64,000 nt of DNA from Melitaea cinxia. Taxonomy: Eukaryota; Arthropoda; Insecta; Lepidoptera; Nymphalidae. Where the stretch lies: assembly GCF_905220565.1 (NCBI RefSeq), contig NC_059405.1, positions 11,610,081 to 11,674,080 of the forward strand. Direction: 5' to 3'. The translations under genes were made by a program, and so were the position numbers. Shown piece by piece: positions 24,568 through 37,868 of the stretch; position 1 is the stretch's first letter, and each line of letters starts with the position of its first letter. Below the pieces are notes generated by a model. It was not told the DNA's origin, did no database searches, and saw nothing but the letters and a program-made list of their open reading frames with translations.

Positions 24568-25505
24568 GTAAGTTTCTTACAAATATATTTCTTATATTTT
24601 TCACTATGCACACAATCGTCTCTATCAGTAGCTTATAGTTATACCCTATTACAATAATAAAATGTTATATTTCTATAAAAAAAAAATTATATAGGTACTT
24701 ACTTGCAAGAAATTGTCACTTATGTAAGAAAAACTTTATTGTAGCTTGACTCTTTTTACTACAATTGTAAGCCTCGATGTTTTTACGTTTTTATTTCGCT
24801 TTATCCAAAGAAATGTTTTAATAAATGAAATCATATTCAAACAATTTTTCTATAGAAGCGATACCTAGAAGCAAGGATAGGTACTTACAAATACCTATAA
24901 GAAGCGAAACTCTACGAGGCGAGCTGAAAGAAGGTGCGCTTGGGTAACTGTATAGGCATTCTACAACATAATTTCAAAGCGGGAAGTGGTTAAAACCTGT
25001 TTGGCTTATTGGACGCAGAGGCATCCAGTAACGATGGTAGATTTATAAGGACAACTAGTATTTATACCATCTTTATGCCACAAGAAAGATGTTAAAAATT
25101 ACAACAGAGGACAAGTACAAGCGAACGAACATGCAACTTTCTATAGTTTTTATAAACACCACATGTTGCCTTAATCATCATTAATTAATTTATAAATATG
25201 AAATAGCTTTTATATCCAATACAGTTGTACGTAATTAAACACATAGGCGTGGTCCTTCGTACTATCGAAGTTGAGCAGACACTTTTTAATAATTAATTGC
25301 CATTAATAATTAATTATTTATGACATAATTGTCGATAGTCCATTAGTTAATTATATTTACTTTTGATTCTTATTTATTATACGTACGAATGCTATTGTAA
25401 ATTTGATGAATTCGTAACGTAACAATGATTATCTATATTAACTTCCCCTTACATTCAGGTAGAAGTTTCCCCGTCGCCCATTCAACGTTCACCCCTTGCC
25501 AACTT

Positions 25506-25529
25506 CGCAAAACAAACTTTGTTGTTTTG
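25506..25529. repeat. Small perfect hairpin (9-bp stem)
   Basis: GCAAAACAA and TTGTTTTGC are exact reverse complements with a 6-base loop between them. Function unknown. Confidence -1.
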
Positions 25530-25891
25530 CCTTATTGAATCACTTTATTGTTTTTTCTTTCATCGGCTCCTTTGAGTTAGATCCAAGTAAAAGTTTATCG
25601 AGTGTTTCGAAGCTCAAAACAAACAACGTGGCATTATGTATGAATAAGGTTATAATGTCTTCGATTACAAATTAAATTTATTGCTGTTTTGAACTTCTTT
25701 TGTTTTTACTTATTTGCTTAATTGTAAATTCTGTTCAATAGACAAATTTTGCGTTATGTTATGTAAAAATTCTATACAGTTTGTTTACTTGAAAGCAGAA
25801 ATTTATAAAACTACTGGTCTTATTTTAAAAAGTCTTTTACTGTAAGTACGTTTGTTATCATGCTTCATCACATTAAAAACAGAGAAATATA

Positions 25892-25892
25892 G

Positions 25893-25928
<36 letters not shown>

Positions 25929-25929
25929 A
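25892..25929. repeat. TA dinucleotide microsatellite
   Basis: A nearly uninterrupted run of TA units, about 19, in intron c-d. Confidence -1.
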
Positions 25930-27115
25930 TTATTTTGACACGACAACTGCAAAACTATTCTGATATGAAATTATACTAATTTGCCTTCAAACTGTTTAGA
26001 GAGTTGTCAGAACTTTGAAGTACTTCAATCTATCTTGAACTTCGCTATGTAATTACAGTTAAAAAGTTGAGACGTTAAACAAATTTATACTGCGAATTAG
26101 TGAGAAGCAAAGTTGGTTCGTCCGACGTCAAAGTTTCGAGTAACCTCCACGCTCCCTCCCCGTATATTCGAGCAACTTCCCTAAACTTGTCGCTTTGTTT
26201 CTTTAAGTTTGCGCCAAACTTTGTCTTTTGGCCCGAAGACATGCTTATCGACAACCTTGGAGCGCGGAATAATATTATTGTTTTGTTGCTTTCAACGTGA
26301 GCTATTATAGTGACCGGTTAACCTCAAGTTTATTTATATATATTTAATTACGAACAGCCTTTTATATATTGGTCATTGTTGCAATCGACAGATTTTAAAG
26401 ATTTCTTACATTAATATTGACCCATATTTACAAAAAAAAAACAATAATAAAATAATTAAATTAAAGTCCTAACTAACCTTCATTTAATAGTGTACGAATT
26501 GGGAGTTGACATTATATCGAGAAGATTGAACGAAGCAAGAGGTTTACGATGATATTCATAGTTATACGAATAAAAATTTATCAATTCTGATAACATGATA
26601 AAATCACAACTTGTACCAGTTTTGTTATAGACCAACCGTAAACATTCGCTCTAAACTCCATCAATCAAATGTACTCGAACTAGCTGACAGAATTTGTTAT
26701 TACTCGATTTTTAGACGATGAAATAACATAAAACAGGTACGCTTCTGTTATGTATTTAAATTACTCTGTGGCGTGGGCGTGAGAAAGTTTTAATAGGAAT
26801 TTAGATCTTGTTTATGTGTAAATACAAAACATTTGCTCAACTCGCCTTTCATTACAAAGAAAATACACGTTCTTTAAATTGCTCTTGGTATTAACAGACG
26901 AAAACACAAACAACTGAACTGTAGGGTAAATACTTTATTTAAAACAATGAAAGTTCAGTTAAGAAAGTAAAATAGTTATGTGTTTAGTAGTTATTATTTT
27001 TGTTATCTAGCTTGTGCTACTAAATAGTAAAAAGAGTTATTTCGCTTAGTATTTATTTTTAACAATGGCTTATAACTGTAAATATCAATTTAATATGACA
27101 TACTCTCTCCTACAG

Positions 27116-27200
27116 GAGCTGACTGTTACGGACGACACAGTACTTGAAGAACATAGTGAAGATCCTGCCCTGGTTCAGATGCGCTTACTTGGGGATGGAG
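27116..27200 (+). CDS. Kdm3: Kdm3-like exon d (phase 0 to 1)
   Basis: Acceptor CTCCTACAG ends at 27115 and donor GTAAAG starts at 27201. The 85-bp exon reads ELTVTDDTVLEEHSEDPALV followed by QMRLLGDG and ends after the first base of a codon. The family equivalent is a ...V.ND.VLE...VDP..VQM.FLDD stretch, so the match covers nearly the whole exon. The split codon is completed exactly by exon e (85 + 68 = 153 bp = 51 codons), which supports both borders. Confidence -1.
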
Positions 27201-28302
27201 GTAAAGTTTTTAATCAAGACTAGAGTAGTACCCACTTATATTTTTAATTGTAATTGTAATACAATGTACGAGCATGTGTATGTCGATTTATTACTTCATT
27301 GTTTCTTTAAATTATATAAATATACTAAGAATGTCTTTAAATGTATGTAATGATGCCAATAACGTAAATAATGAAAAAGCAATATTTATTACATTCTCTA
27401 TTAATAAATTGCGACGCAAATGTATCAGAGTTGAACTCGTCACGTGGAAGTAGTGGCACGAGGGAAGTTGTGATAGTGTAAACATGTGTCGATTATGTAA
27501 TCGACATATTGTGCGGTTGTGCCATACGTTTTTACACAAATGGACTACAACCATAATACTCCCGTTTAATATACATAATTCATTTATATTAAAATATTTT
27601 GTTAATACGATAAAATGAATTACATTTTAATTGAGAATATTGTCTTAAAATTTATATTTATATCTAATTATAGCTGATAAAGTGTAATTTTTGTTTATAA
27701 AACATTTTATCACAGTTGCATTTTGTTTGTAGTACTGAATACGTATAAATATAGTTGCATCTTATTATAGTAATGGGAGCCGGCTGTAGTGTAATCTAAC
27801 TCCGATATGTGCATAATTGGATGTGAGAAGCCCTACTACGATCTAACGTAGTTTGCGTCGGTGGCAATCCTTTGTTATATATAATACTTTGTGACTTCAT
27901 CAAATATTATTCACGTTGTTCTGTTATTAAAACCTTAAAACTTTTTACTTGGTTTAGGACTAGCTGGGCTAAATGGGCTAGGATTTTTTTTCACGCCGAA
28001 CGTGATCAATAACATCTACAGAACCCATACCATTTGAAGGAGCGCAGTTAAAGAGTCGAACAGCCTTGTATATATTAAAATAATATTCGTCGAATTTATA
28101 CATTAACTATAAAATTTATGCTAACAAAACATATTAAGAATATTTGAAAAATTGTTTTAAATGCTAGCAGCGTCCGTGAATAAAAGGTTAATGCTCTATT
28201 TAGAGAGGAAAATATCGATAGCTTAGCACGTTAACAGTCGTAAAACTTGAAAACTAATTTGATGGTTTTTTTTAATTATAATAATTAAAATTTCTTTTAC
28301 AG

Positions 28303-28370
28303 TTATAGAGTCCATTATGCGGGGAGAAGTTGTTGGTGTAATGCCTCGGAGATCTCGCTCTAGCCTCCAA
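28303..28370 (+). CDS. Kdm3: Kdm3-like exon e (phase 1 to 0)
   Basis: Acceptor TTTTACAG ends at 28302 and donor GTAAGT starts at 28371. After completing a valine codon from exon d it reads IESIMRGEVVGVMPRRSRSS then LQ. This mirrors the conserved KDM3 stretch in which a hydrophobic helix, a (K/R)GE..G motif and a basic RRSRS tract follow each other. The basic tract could act as a nuclear localisation signal (inference). The next intron, 28371-52119, carries the BEL/Pao element. Confidence -1.
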
Positions 28371-29784
28371 GTAAGTTATTAAGAATATTACAAACGTCGG
28401 TTATGTTAATAACTCTTCGTGTAAATTGTAGTAGACTATAAATATGCAAATCATTTATTTTAATGGCATTACCGGTTATGTATAGCTGAGAAACCAGTTT
28501 TGTTTTGGGTCTGGTTGGATTCATATAAATATTCATTTAACCATTAATATGTTTTGTTAAGACCTTTTTTATTCGCTCGCTTTTATTGAGAAACTAGTTT
28601 GTTTATTCTTTACAATCGGGTCGAGTAAAAAACTGTAAAATGCAAACAGCCTTGATGTAAGTGTGACTTGACTTAAAAAAAAAAATAGGAATTTTTAAGA
28701 AAAAAAGAACGCGTTATGACTTACGTTGATTTTATGTCTATTCAAGGTAGGTAACTCTCTTTTGTTATTTTAATATTATTTTTAATTGCGACGTTTTGAG
28801 TGTTCGACCTGTTTTATTCCAAACTTTAATTCACATATGTATGTAAATTACTCTGCCACCATAATACAGCACCAATCCTTTTGTATTTTTCCATAGTGTC
28901 TTGTTATTTTTAGCGTAATAAGCTCTTTAAGTCGTATCAATTTAAGCTTAAAGCAGAGGAGAGTGAGTTATGATTGCAGACTGGCGGGCTGATCTATGTA
29001 ATTTTATTCGTTTAAGTGGAAGCGGCGCTCGGTGACGCATCCGCCGATTTAGAGCGCCACCGTGCCCAGTTCAGCTAAATATGGCATATATGACTAATAA
29101 ATTACTCTAGCAGGAAGATTTTAAACAGTGTCTTGAGTCATATTTAACGTCATACAGTATATTTTGTCAATTTAATATTTATTACTAATGTTTATTAAAA
29201 GGAAAAGAAAATATCGTTCTGTAAATTAAGTGACATACATTACATAAATACAGTAAACAAGTATTTAAACATTTTATTATTTGTGGTATTAATTCACAGC
29301 ACTTGTTATATGATTATGCTATTGCAAAACTGAACTCATATAAATATTGTACTAGAAACCGAGGACTTAGTTCAAGAATGTACCAACTAATGTGAATCGT
29401 AGGGTATTTGAGTTGGACGCTAGCGAATACTTCGCTTAAATACTTGGATTGAAAACTTCTGTGAAAATCTAATTTAGATCGGCTACTGGGAGAACACGGC
29501 TATCAGATAATTAACTTTCCGTAGGAGCTCATAAACATGTCTGGGTTTGTTATTCTTAGTTCAACGTTGTTACACTCGAGACCAGGTTACTTTTCTTTTA
29601 ACGTAATAAAAATATAAGTATTACAATGATATTTTGTTATTTCTGATTTTAGTAGACCACCTATATAAAACGATTTAAATGTTTCGCCAGAGAGGATCAA
29701 TAATTTAATATGCGTTGTTTTCTTTTCGTTACAAAGAGTGCATAAATGTTTTTAAGGCTGTAACAATAATAATCATTGTTACAA

Positions 29785-30137
29785 GTCGCTCAACGTGCAA
29801 TGGAACGGGCTATGCTTGGGGTCTCTCTCAAAGACAGGATTAGAAATGAGACTATCAGCGAGAGAACGAAAGTAACCGACATAGCCCACAGAATTAGCAA
29901 GATGAAGTGGCAGTGGGCTGGTCATCTGTGTCGCAGGACCGATGGCCGTTGGAGTAGACGGGTCTAGAGTGGAGACCGCGTCTTGGCAAACGCAGTGTGG
30001 GACGTCCTCCGGCCCGGTGGACCGACGATCTACGTAAGATTGCCGGTGTAGGCTGGATGAGGATTGCGGAAGACCGGGATGTGTAGCGCGAAATTGGGGA
30101 GGCCTATGTCCAGCAGTGGACTGCGATAGGCTGAAGT
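29785..30137 (+). pseudogene. RTE-like LINE, 3' end of reverse-transcriptase ORF, degraded
   Basis: The frame from about 29785 contains the pattern QRAMERAMLGVSLKDRIRNE followed by KWQWAGHLCRRTDGRW, typical of the C-terminus of RTE-like reverse-transcriptase ORFs in insects. It hits TAG at 29965-29967. The same protein continues in a neighbouring frame (RLGKRSVGRPPARWTDDLRK, then a GWMRIAEDR motif), meets another TAG and ends EAYVQQWTAIG with TGA at 30132-30134. The element is therefore 5'-truncated, frameshifted and dead. The last codons and the stop lie in the tail shared with the short elements at 6451, 7750, 22084, 31727 and 37869. Confidence -1.
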
Positions 30138-31502
30138 AAGTCACATATGTATGCGTTATATACGTAGTTTATTTCTTTAAGTCTAATGTTACCAATTTTT
30201 TGAATTAAAAATTTCATGTGGATATATATTTATTTTTTACTAAAACTTCTGTTCAAATTGTATTTATTGCTTAATAATAATTTAACGACCAATGGAAACT
30301 AAAAAGTTGACGGTTTTGTTTTCAAAGCTCTAGGACCCATGGATTACTAAGTACAAGGTCTTACTTAACCTTCAAGAACGTTTGGCGTCTAGTTTGTTCA
30401 TATAAATTGTCTCTGTAAATGTAGTATATAACCTTGAAGTTCGTAACCTTCTTTAATATTATAAAATTCTCATCTCAAAATGGAGACTATGCGTAACGCC
30501 AACACTTTTTTGTATATTTGAAGGTTGAATGATAATAAGGTATTTTATTAGGCTAGCCCTAAATAATGGTAAAATCTTCAGTTAATACGTTATGGAAGGA
30601 CAGCTGCCAGCTACTGCGCAGATACAAATAAGAATCTTTTGAGTGATGTGTTAAAAGGGATATATTTTTAATTCAAATTAAAACGTAAATTTAATCCAAA
30701 ATACATTTTAACATATTTGAGAAAATCGTTACTTAACGTGAACATGACGTGGTATTGGATAGTGCTATATTTATTATTATATTTGCCTTTAAATTTCACC
30801 TTGAAAGGCAAAAATTCTCGGGTCGACCTTTATGACACCCACATGTACTACTCAAATCATTATTATAATTATATATTTTTAACATTTTAATATCCTTAGC
30901 TTGACTTCATATTACAACAAAAACAAATTTTTCATAAAATTTGTTAAAATGATATACTGATAAGTAAACAATATAATATAATTTTGTATTCAAGCGTGTC
31001 ATATATATGGTTTTATATTTTCACAGTACATGTTTTTTTCTTCATTAATTTACTAGTATTGTTAATGAATCATGCGGTTATAATAGATGTTTTATATAGG
31101 TATGTAAGTCACGTTCGTGGCGTGCAACGATCGATATTGCTTACTTCGTATGCATACGTTGCTCTCGTTTGTAATTTACTCGTATTCATGTGTGCCAATG
31201 TTATCAAGTTGTGTTTGTGTTAAATGCGAATAGCCGTTTATTTTATCACGATAACTTATTTAATCATTTCCATGAACTGAGCATGTAGTACTTTGCCACT
31301 ATTACAATTTACATGTTAAATTTTTAATTTCGATATTACACAGATCCCCCTGGTACGTAAATTATTACATTTAGGATAGTGTCCGTAAGATTATTCAACA
31401 TTATTTGTATTAGGCAGTTAGGAAATCATGCAATAATATTTCTTTTCTTTATCTGAGTATTTCATAAAATTAAGATTAAAAAATATGATAATGAATACAA
31501 CA

Positions 31503-31700
31503 ATAAGTACACGCTTCATTCAGCCTGCAACATTCCACTGCTGGGCATAGGCTTCTTTTTCCATATAGAAAAAGGATCGGAGCTTAATCCACAACGCTTA
31601 TGGTTGGCAGATATATTTCCTACTATGAGTAACGATCGGTATCAGGTGTATATGATAACAACCGGGACCGACTGCTTAAAGTGCTCTCCGAGGAACGGTG
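31503..31700 (-). mobile_element. SINE-like element with related tail (CATTCAGCCTGCAACATTCC type)
   Basis: The plus strand opens TTCATTCAGCCTGCAACATT and goes on through GGATCGGAGCTTAATCCACA to CCTACTATGAGTAACGATCG and GACAACCGGGACCGAC-like sequence. A second copy lies at 41594-41805. The first 40 bp resemble the other LINE-tail family, but the body differs. Confidence -1.
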
Positions 31701-31726
31701 GGAGACCCAAAAGGATAGCCATCTTA

Positions 31727-31935
31727 TCATTCATCATCATCATCATTTAGTCCTCTCACAGTCCACTGCTAGACATAGGCCTTCATAAGTTCGTGCCAAA
31801 AATGGTATGAACTCATCTGTTTTGCCCATAGTCACCAGGTTGGGCAGGCGGGTTGGTGACCGCAGGGCTGACTTTGTCGCACCGAAGAGGCTGCTGCCCG
31901 TGTTTAGCCTGTGTATTTTATATGTATTGTATATA
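31727..31935 (-). mobile_element. LINE-tail short element, 5'-truncated, with ATC-repeat tail
   Basis: The plus-strand left edge is an ATC trinucleotide run (31728-31746), i.e. the TGA/ATG tail in minus-strand reading, then CACAGTCCACTGCTAGACAT, the AAAAATGGTATGAACTCATC segment and the CCAACCCGCCTGCC-type body. It breaks off near 31935. Confidence -1.
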
Positions 31936-31989
31936 TTATATGTTATATTTCGGTCTGTGTATATAGCCATCTTAACCGGAAAGTAATAT

Positions 31990-32085
31990 TTGTGCAAATA
32001 CAAATATCCATCTCAAGCGTTAATCGAACCCGCAAACCGTCGGTGTTTTAGGCATCTACACGCACCTCTACACCAGAGCGGTTGT
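31990..32085 (-). mobile_element. tRNA-derived SINE head, minus strand, degraded
   Basis: In minus-strand reading CTCTGGTGTAGAGGTGCGTG (A-box-like) is followed by TTTGCGGGTTCGATTAACGC (B-box-like). It lies next to the LINE-tail element at 31727-31935. Composite or adjacent insertion cannot be decided. Confidence -1.
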
Positions 32086-33496
32086 TACGTATACTGTTAA
32101 TAAGTACACGATCCACCTTCATATTGAATTGGATATTCAACGTAACATAAATTCTTCCCAATAATGCGATTAAGCCGAGTAGAGCGTTCCGATTTGACAA
32201 GAGGAGTTTGTTTTCACAGCAATTTGTCTGATTCAGCGACCCTTTTTCAAGAGAAGAGGCCTCGAGCTTGGAACTCATAAACAATTTATCTTGCAAAGTC
32301 TACGTGGGGCATGAGGGATAACAGAAGCATTATAAATGTTCGGAACTAGCGAATCCATAAAGCATCTTCAAACTAATCATCTACGCTTTACTCTTCAGTA
32401 GCGCTAGCATAGTTCCACTCTTTCGTTCTTTAGTTCGCTTTATGTTAAATCCAACTTAAATTGCCAGCAATGTTACTATCTAAACGTGACTTCGAGATTA
32501 AATTTTAAAATATATTCTAGATTGCATGAAAAGTAACTTTGATTGCATTTATCTGTGAGAATAAAATTAAGGTTCTTTTCTCTGGAAAAAATCTATGGAT
32601 GAGTATACTTTTAATGTCTTCTGCATCTTAATTATCTGATGCCATCTAATGTACATAGTTTTTCAGTACCAAAGCATTGTATACTTAATTAATTCATTAA
32701 GTTTTTCTGGTAATTGTTAAGTTTTCCTATAAACTTTATAATCACTACGGTTATAGTACTCATGGTTGTTCCCTAAGTCATTGGTTATTTTGTTTATGTA
32801 TCATCGAGTAATAATGTGAGGCAATTTTAAAATAAAATAGAAACTTATCTTTGTTTATAAGTCTTAGCCTATTGTAATATAGGTATAAAAATATAACAGA
32901 TATGAAACATGCTATCTCGCTTGTAGTTATTAGTAAGTTTTCGGAGAAACCATTACAGTTGGACGACTGCCAAAACCAAAAAACTTTTCATTTAGCTGCC
33001 AAATCTTATGAATAAATAATCAATTGGCCTAAATTTGGAATATGTGGATTTTGTTATTAAATTATTTTAAAGTTTTACGTATTAATTATCTAAATTATTT
33101 TGGATCAGTTGAAGGTGATTCAAAAAAATTATATTTGAGTTATGAATAACTAATTTTTTCGTATTACAATTTCAGTTTGTTTAGCATAAAATCTTATCTG
33201 ATTGCAACTAATGTGTATTCAATGCCGATGCAATCGTTCAATGCCAAATGATTTAAAATCGACGAACGTTTAAATTACGCAATCGGATCTGTGTACATTA
33301 GAATGCAGTGAGTTTCTCATAGCCGTGTACCGTGAGAGTCGAGTCAGCTTGAATCGATTGAAACTTTTCTTATTACTGCAGAATTGGCTCCGGGGCACTT
33401 GTTTACGTTGATGTATTCGCTTTGATAGCGTCTTCACCCTATTGGATACGTTTTATTTTTATTATTAGCAAAGATGTTTTGAATTAATACTTCTTG

Positions 33497-33640
33497 CGTG
33501 ATGCGTGACGAGAGCATTACGAAAAGTGTGATCGGGTGAGGCAAACGGAAGTGGAGAGGGAGATATAAGTTAGAGAAGCTAAAGAAGTTTTATTTCAGTC
33601 GTGTGGTCTAAATTACACTCGTTTTTTTCAATATTTAAAT
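33497..33640 (+). repeat. Second copy of the GACGAGAGC-type dispersed repeat
   Basis: Matches the repeat at 6353-6663 across GCGTGACGAGAGC, GGAGAGGGAGATATA, AAGAAGTTTTATTTCAGTCG and the terminal CTCGTTTTTTT, but lacks the nested LINE-tail insertion and the stretch around TATTACTGTAGGGGCAAGTA. It gives a partial empty-site reference for the 6451-6575 insertion. Confidence -1.
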
Positions 33641-34009
33641 CCACTTCGCTTTTTTATGATGTTGTTTTAAGTTCGATAAACACGTTCTCTAAAATATTAG
33701 TGTTTTAATATTAATAAAATTAAATTTAGTATTATGCAAAAAAAAAGTTTGATGTGTTGTTTTCGGAATTTTGCCTTACTTTGTGTTATTGTTAAGGTTA
33801 TATTAATTTAATAACGTCTAAAAATCATTAAAAAAAATTTGTTTGTGTTTTAATATAAAATGATTCGTTCCATTTGTAGTCACAAGTTTTGTTAATGGCA
33901 TCGTCGCGTGTTCAGTTGATTAATTTACTATGAAGAGGGGAGAGTTAGTTGGGTACGTGTAATCGGTAAAGTTTGCAATAACATCGGCCGACTTTCTGCT
34001 TCTATCAAA

Positions 34010-34795
34010 GTTAGTTAATGCGAGTTCCCGTGCAGCGGATACGATATCGATCGCGACAAGTGCGGGATGCCGGGATTCGTCTGGCGCGCCATCCCCCAAC
34101 CCATCCCCTTGGGACGTCAAAAGGGTCTGTTTTAACGTGCCACTCATTACTTTGTTCTTGTTTCGTTTGAAGGTTAATATTAGTTTTGACCTGCATAACA
34201 GTTCGTTTTATGTTCCTGACAACCACATATAATTGCTTAGTGTATTTATTATATATTAATACATGGATAAAATGTTTAAAACATTTACAAACGTCAACAT
34301 TATCAGATTATTCTATTCGAGTTCCTTTGAATAATAAGAAATCATAATCAACATTCAGAATAAAATACAGGTACGACACTATTGTACGATTCAAGTTACA
34401 TAAAACATTTTGAGGTCAATAAGGTGACCTAACATTTATCGTATCATATGAATAAAACGATTATTCATTTAATAAACAAAATGTAAACCGCGTTAAAAAG
34501 ATAGCGAAGACCCACGATTTATCAATACCAATTATCACAGTTGAGTATAGCAACAAAAAAGATGACCTTGCATCTACGGAAGGTGCAATGTATGAGTGGA
34601 AGTGTGAAGTCTAATTAATTATGCAAGCCTGTGTCTGATGGCCGGGCTTGCTCGGGCAGCCGGCGGGGCGTGACGCGCAGGGCCCTCCCTCCCCCCGGCT
34701 CCAGTTTGCGCCATTCTCCCGCGCCGGCACGACTACGGTTACTCGTTGCTCGAAACGGTTTACGGAACGCATCTTACCTTTCACCGCACTAGCGT
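34010..34795. promoter_or_regulatory. Pair of GC-rich islands in intron e-f
   Basis: 34010-34130 (GATGCCGGGATTCGTCTGGC region) and 34625-34795 (GGCAGCCGGCGGGGCGTGAC and CCCGCGCCGGCACGACTACG regions) stand out from AT-rich surroundings. Short frames over them have no known motif. They are candidates for regulatory sequence only. Confidence -1.
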
Positions 34796-36539
34796 CACAT
34801 GTTTCCAATTTTGAATGTTCCGCTTAGAGTTGTGAAGTGATTTTTGGTGAATTGTGACCATTGTGCAACGGAGAAGACGCCAGCGGTGCCCGTTACACAT
34901 ATTGCTCTGTAAGCACCGATTAGTTTTGGCCATTGACATCTATGATGTAGTATGTCACAAAAACTTTCTGTAAAATTGATTATTTGTTTCTCTTTTGTCG
35001 TCCTTAAATAATTTCTTACCGCATTTTTGCTATTGTTTTTTTTTTTAGATAAAATAAACAAATTACGATATATATTTTATTTTAATACCACATACCGTAT
35101 TATCGTTACTTACTTATCGTTTATGGTCGATGACATTATTTCATTTCTTATCTTCAATGTGTACATTTTGGCGAGAAAATTAGCATATATTAGCACAAGC
35201 GTGACTGCCTAATATACAGACACATAAACATTTTCACATACACAAATTATGCACTCGCGTGCAACTATGTAGATGCTTTCAATGAATACAAAGTAGCTAC
35301 TGATAGCCACACCCTGATCAAAAGTTCTATCTCTTTTCCACCTGTGCCCAATATGCTTTACGTCTTCTTTTGGATAAAAATCATTGGACCGTTAATTCGG
35401 ACAGCGATCAAGATACTTTAAAAGCTATGAAAAACTTGTACGTTAGCGTGTTTCGACTTCCGAATTAGATCAATCGAAAGCATCGTTAATTGACGCACGC
35501 TCTGATCGCCGTATTGTTATTGTTATTGCATCGATTGGAAGGAAACAGTTTGTTTGACTCGCCATGATATATGCTTTTGTTCTTTTCTAACTTCTTTGTT
35601 AGTCGTTATTGTTCCTTTGTTCGGTATTATAAAGCGACCGCAGTCGGGGAGACTTTATTTATAAACATTCACTCGTGGATTGGAATCCTTTGTACAGTAT
35701 TATTTTGTTAATGTTAGCTAAAAATTTCGAGCCGCCAACGGCATCATTTCGTTTTTTCCTTAAAAAGAAAGTTTTGGATTTGGTAGTTTTATTTCATAAA
35801 ACATTTATGTTGACAAAATTTATTCGTTTTTGTTGGCAAGTCCTCAAAAATATTTCCGTGAAAGGCAATAATGCTCCAGATACAGGCTTAAATACTCTAG
35901 ACGCAACATTGCAGAGGCGGCCTGCGTTCGTAACGTCTGCGTCCCACGCACGCCCACCGCATGTCTCAACTACGTGAATAAATCTTACCTGACAACATAG
36001 CGATCTACGTTGACATGCGTACATGAAGCCATTTACTTGCTTGGCAAATATCATACGACGAACAATGCAATTTCTTAAATAAACAGGGATATTTTAAATA
36101 GTATTTTTAGCTTTACATATTTTGGATACGATTATTAAACAAAATTTGCCTTAAAGTAAATTAATACAATGTACCTAATAATAAATTTAGAAATTCATGT
36201 TTGTGCTAAATTATTTTTAATTTTTCTTAATAAACAAATATTTTTAGTATAAATAAACACTAAGAATTGAAATTTTGCCTTGTTTGGTATAAGAACACCA
36301 CACTAGTACAAGTACAAGGTGCAAGTACTACCTTTTTCATTAAAACGTTCGCAATTTTTATTATTTGCATGAATATTTATATAAACATGTTATTAAAAAC
36401 GTCGAACGTAACTTACGATTACTATCAGGAACTTCGGCAAACTTTCATGTTTGCTTTGGATAAACGTTTCCATAATTCTGAATATTTGGTACAAAAACCG
36501 GTCTTGGTAATCGGTAGCCAATGGCCATATTTACGTTGT

Positions 36540-36680
36540 AATCTACTTAGAGTGGGCCGACTTAGCTTGGGAGCGGACTAGGGATACCGGTTAGAAGGTG
36601 AGGTTCGGGGCGGGAGGTAGCAGTCAGACGAGTCGTGGTGCACTCTTGCCCTCCAGCGCTCCGACCACATTGAGATAAAT
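36540..36680. promoter_or_regulatory. GC-rich island with GGGGCGGG box in intron e-f
   Basis: Contains AGAAGGTGAGGTTCGGGGCG followed by GGAGGTAGCAGTCAGACGAG, i.e. an Sp1-like box and an initiator-like GTCAGACG. Candidate regulatory sequence or alternative promoter, on composition alone. Confidence -1.
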
Positions 36681-37868
36681 GTACAGGGAATAATACGTAG
36701 CTCGTATGAACATAGTATGGCACAACCTGAGGCGAAGTGGTATTTCTTTTTATATTCGCTCTGAGAAAGTTTTTTGTGAATTTGTGCTAACGAATGTATC
36801 GGAAATGTACGGGATTATTTCTTTAAATGGTGTATCGTGCGCTGTAAGTATTCTTCGGGTCATTGTATCGTAATGTTCTTTCCGAAGTTTTTATGTAGTT
36901 TATTTATTGTTTTTGACTGTCAGTAAAGATTACGTAATAACCTGTTTATTGCCGTTGAGTCATAACGATTACCACACTTACTATATAACTTTTGCAGTAT
37001 AAGCAACTAAAAAAAATAACATTGATTTTAATTTAACCGTGAAGTCGGAATCACTAGTGCGTTTAATTATGAAATCCCTTAAAGCTAAGTTCTGGCGAAA
37101 TGTGTTCTTTTCATAATCCCATTAGGGTGAGCTCTGATAATGATAATATATACGATAGCTGGAAGAAGGTGTAGACGGCACGACTTAAGAGGTACTCGTT
37201 TACTTGCGTACTATACTAAGTACTGTTATGGTTGTAGACGCTTGGAGCGTGCAGCTGCATTATGTAATACTTCAAGTAATAAGATAATGACTATTCGTTA
37301 TGTAATTTTCCAAGCTACCTCTCACGCTATAGTTGATCTCATGAATTAATAATAATAGATAATTTGAGTATTCAATGTTGTATTTAAAAATGAATTAATT
37401 AAATAATACTTTAATCCAACTAATTACCGTTTGAATTGTTAATTATTATTAAATATTCAAGAAGATAAAATAAATTATTAATAGTTTAGCACTACGAATT
37501 AAACATAGTATAATATATGTATATTTTAATGTCATATTTAATTATGAATAAAATAATTTTGATTTACAACAAAGATAGGCATGTTTCAAAAAATAACTTA
37601 TCTAAACAGGAAGGTACTGATACTTGGGTAGAGGAATATAAATCACCTGATATTCAATAGGCCATTCACCCGCTATCAACGCTTCCTTCGTTTATAATGG
37701 GTGACGGATTTATGTTTTACGAGAAGGCGACAGCGCCGCTAGTGTTTAATTCTTCATACATAAGTAAAGATGAATTACGTTAACTATAAATAGTAAAGAC
37801 GTCACTGATATATGTACGCTCAAAATGAAAACATTTTTTTTCTTTAACATATATATAATTGAAGCTAT

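Larger units (their letters stand above)
24568..28302 (+). other. Kdm3-like introns c-d and d-e (2.5 and 1.1 kb), with exon d between
   Basis: The two introns flank exon d. They contain a TA microsatellite at 25892-25929, a small perfect 9-bp hairpin at 25506-25529 and a moderately GC-rich patch at 26100-26290. No mobile element was identified with confidence. The sequence around 27770-27880 looks unlike its surroundings (short inverted pieces, higher G+C) but was not assigned. Confidence -1.

Noticed and set aside
29779..30144. 121-codon minus-strand frame
   Set aside because: Antisense of the LINE fragment, which has clear homology on the plus strand.
31728..31746. Possible short CRISPR-like or satellite repeat of ATC units
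   Set aside because: It is the microsatellite tail of a LINE-tail element; no spacers.
35675..36054. Overlapping frames of 100 and 86 codons on opposite strands
   Set aside because: No known motif, and low-complexity pieces; not in phase with the gene.
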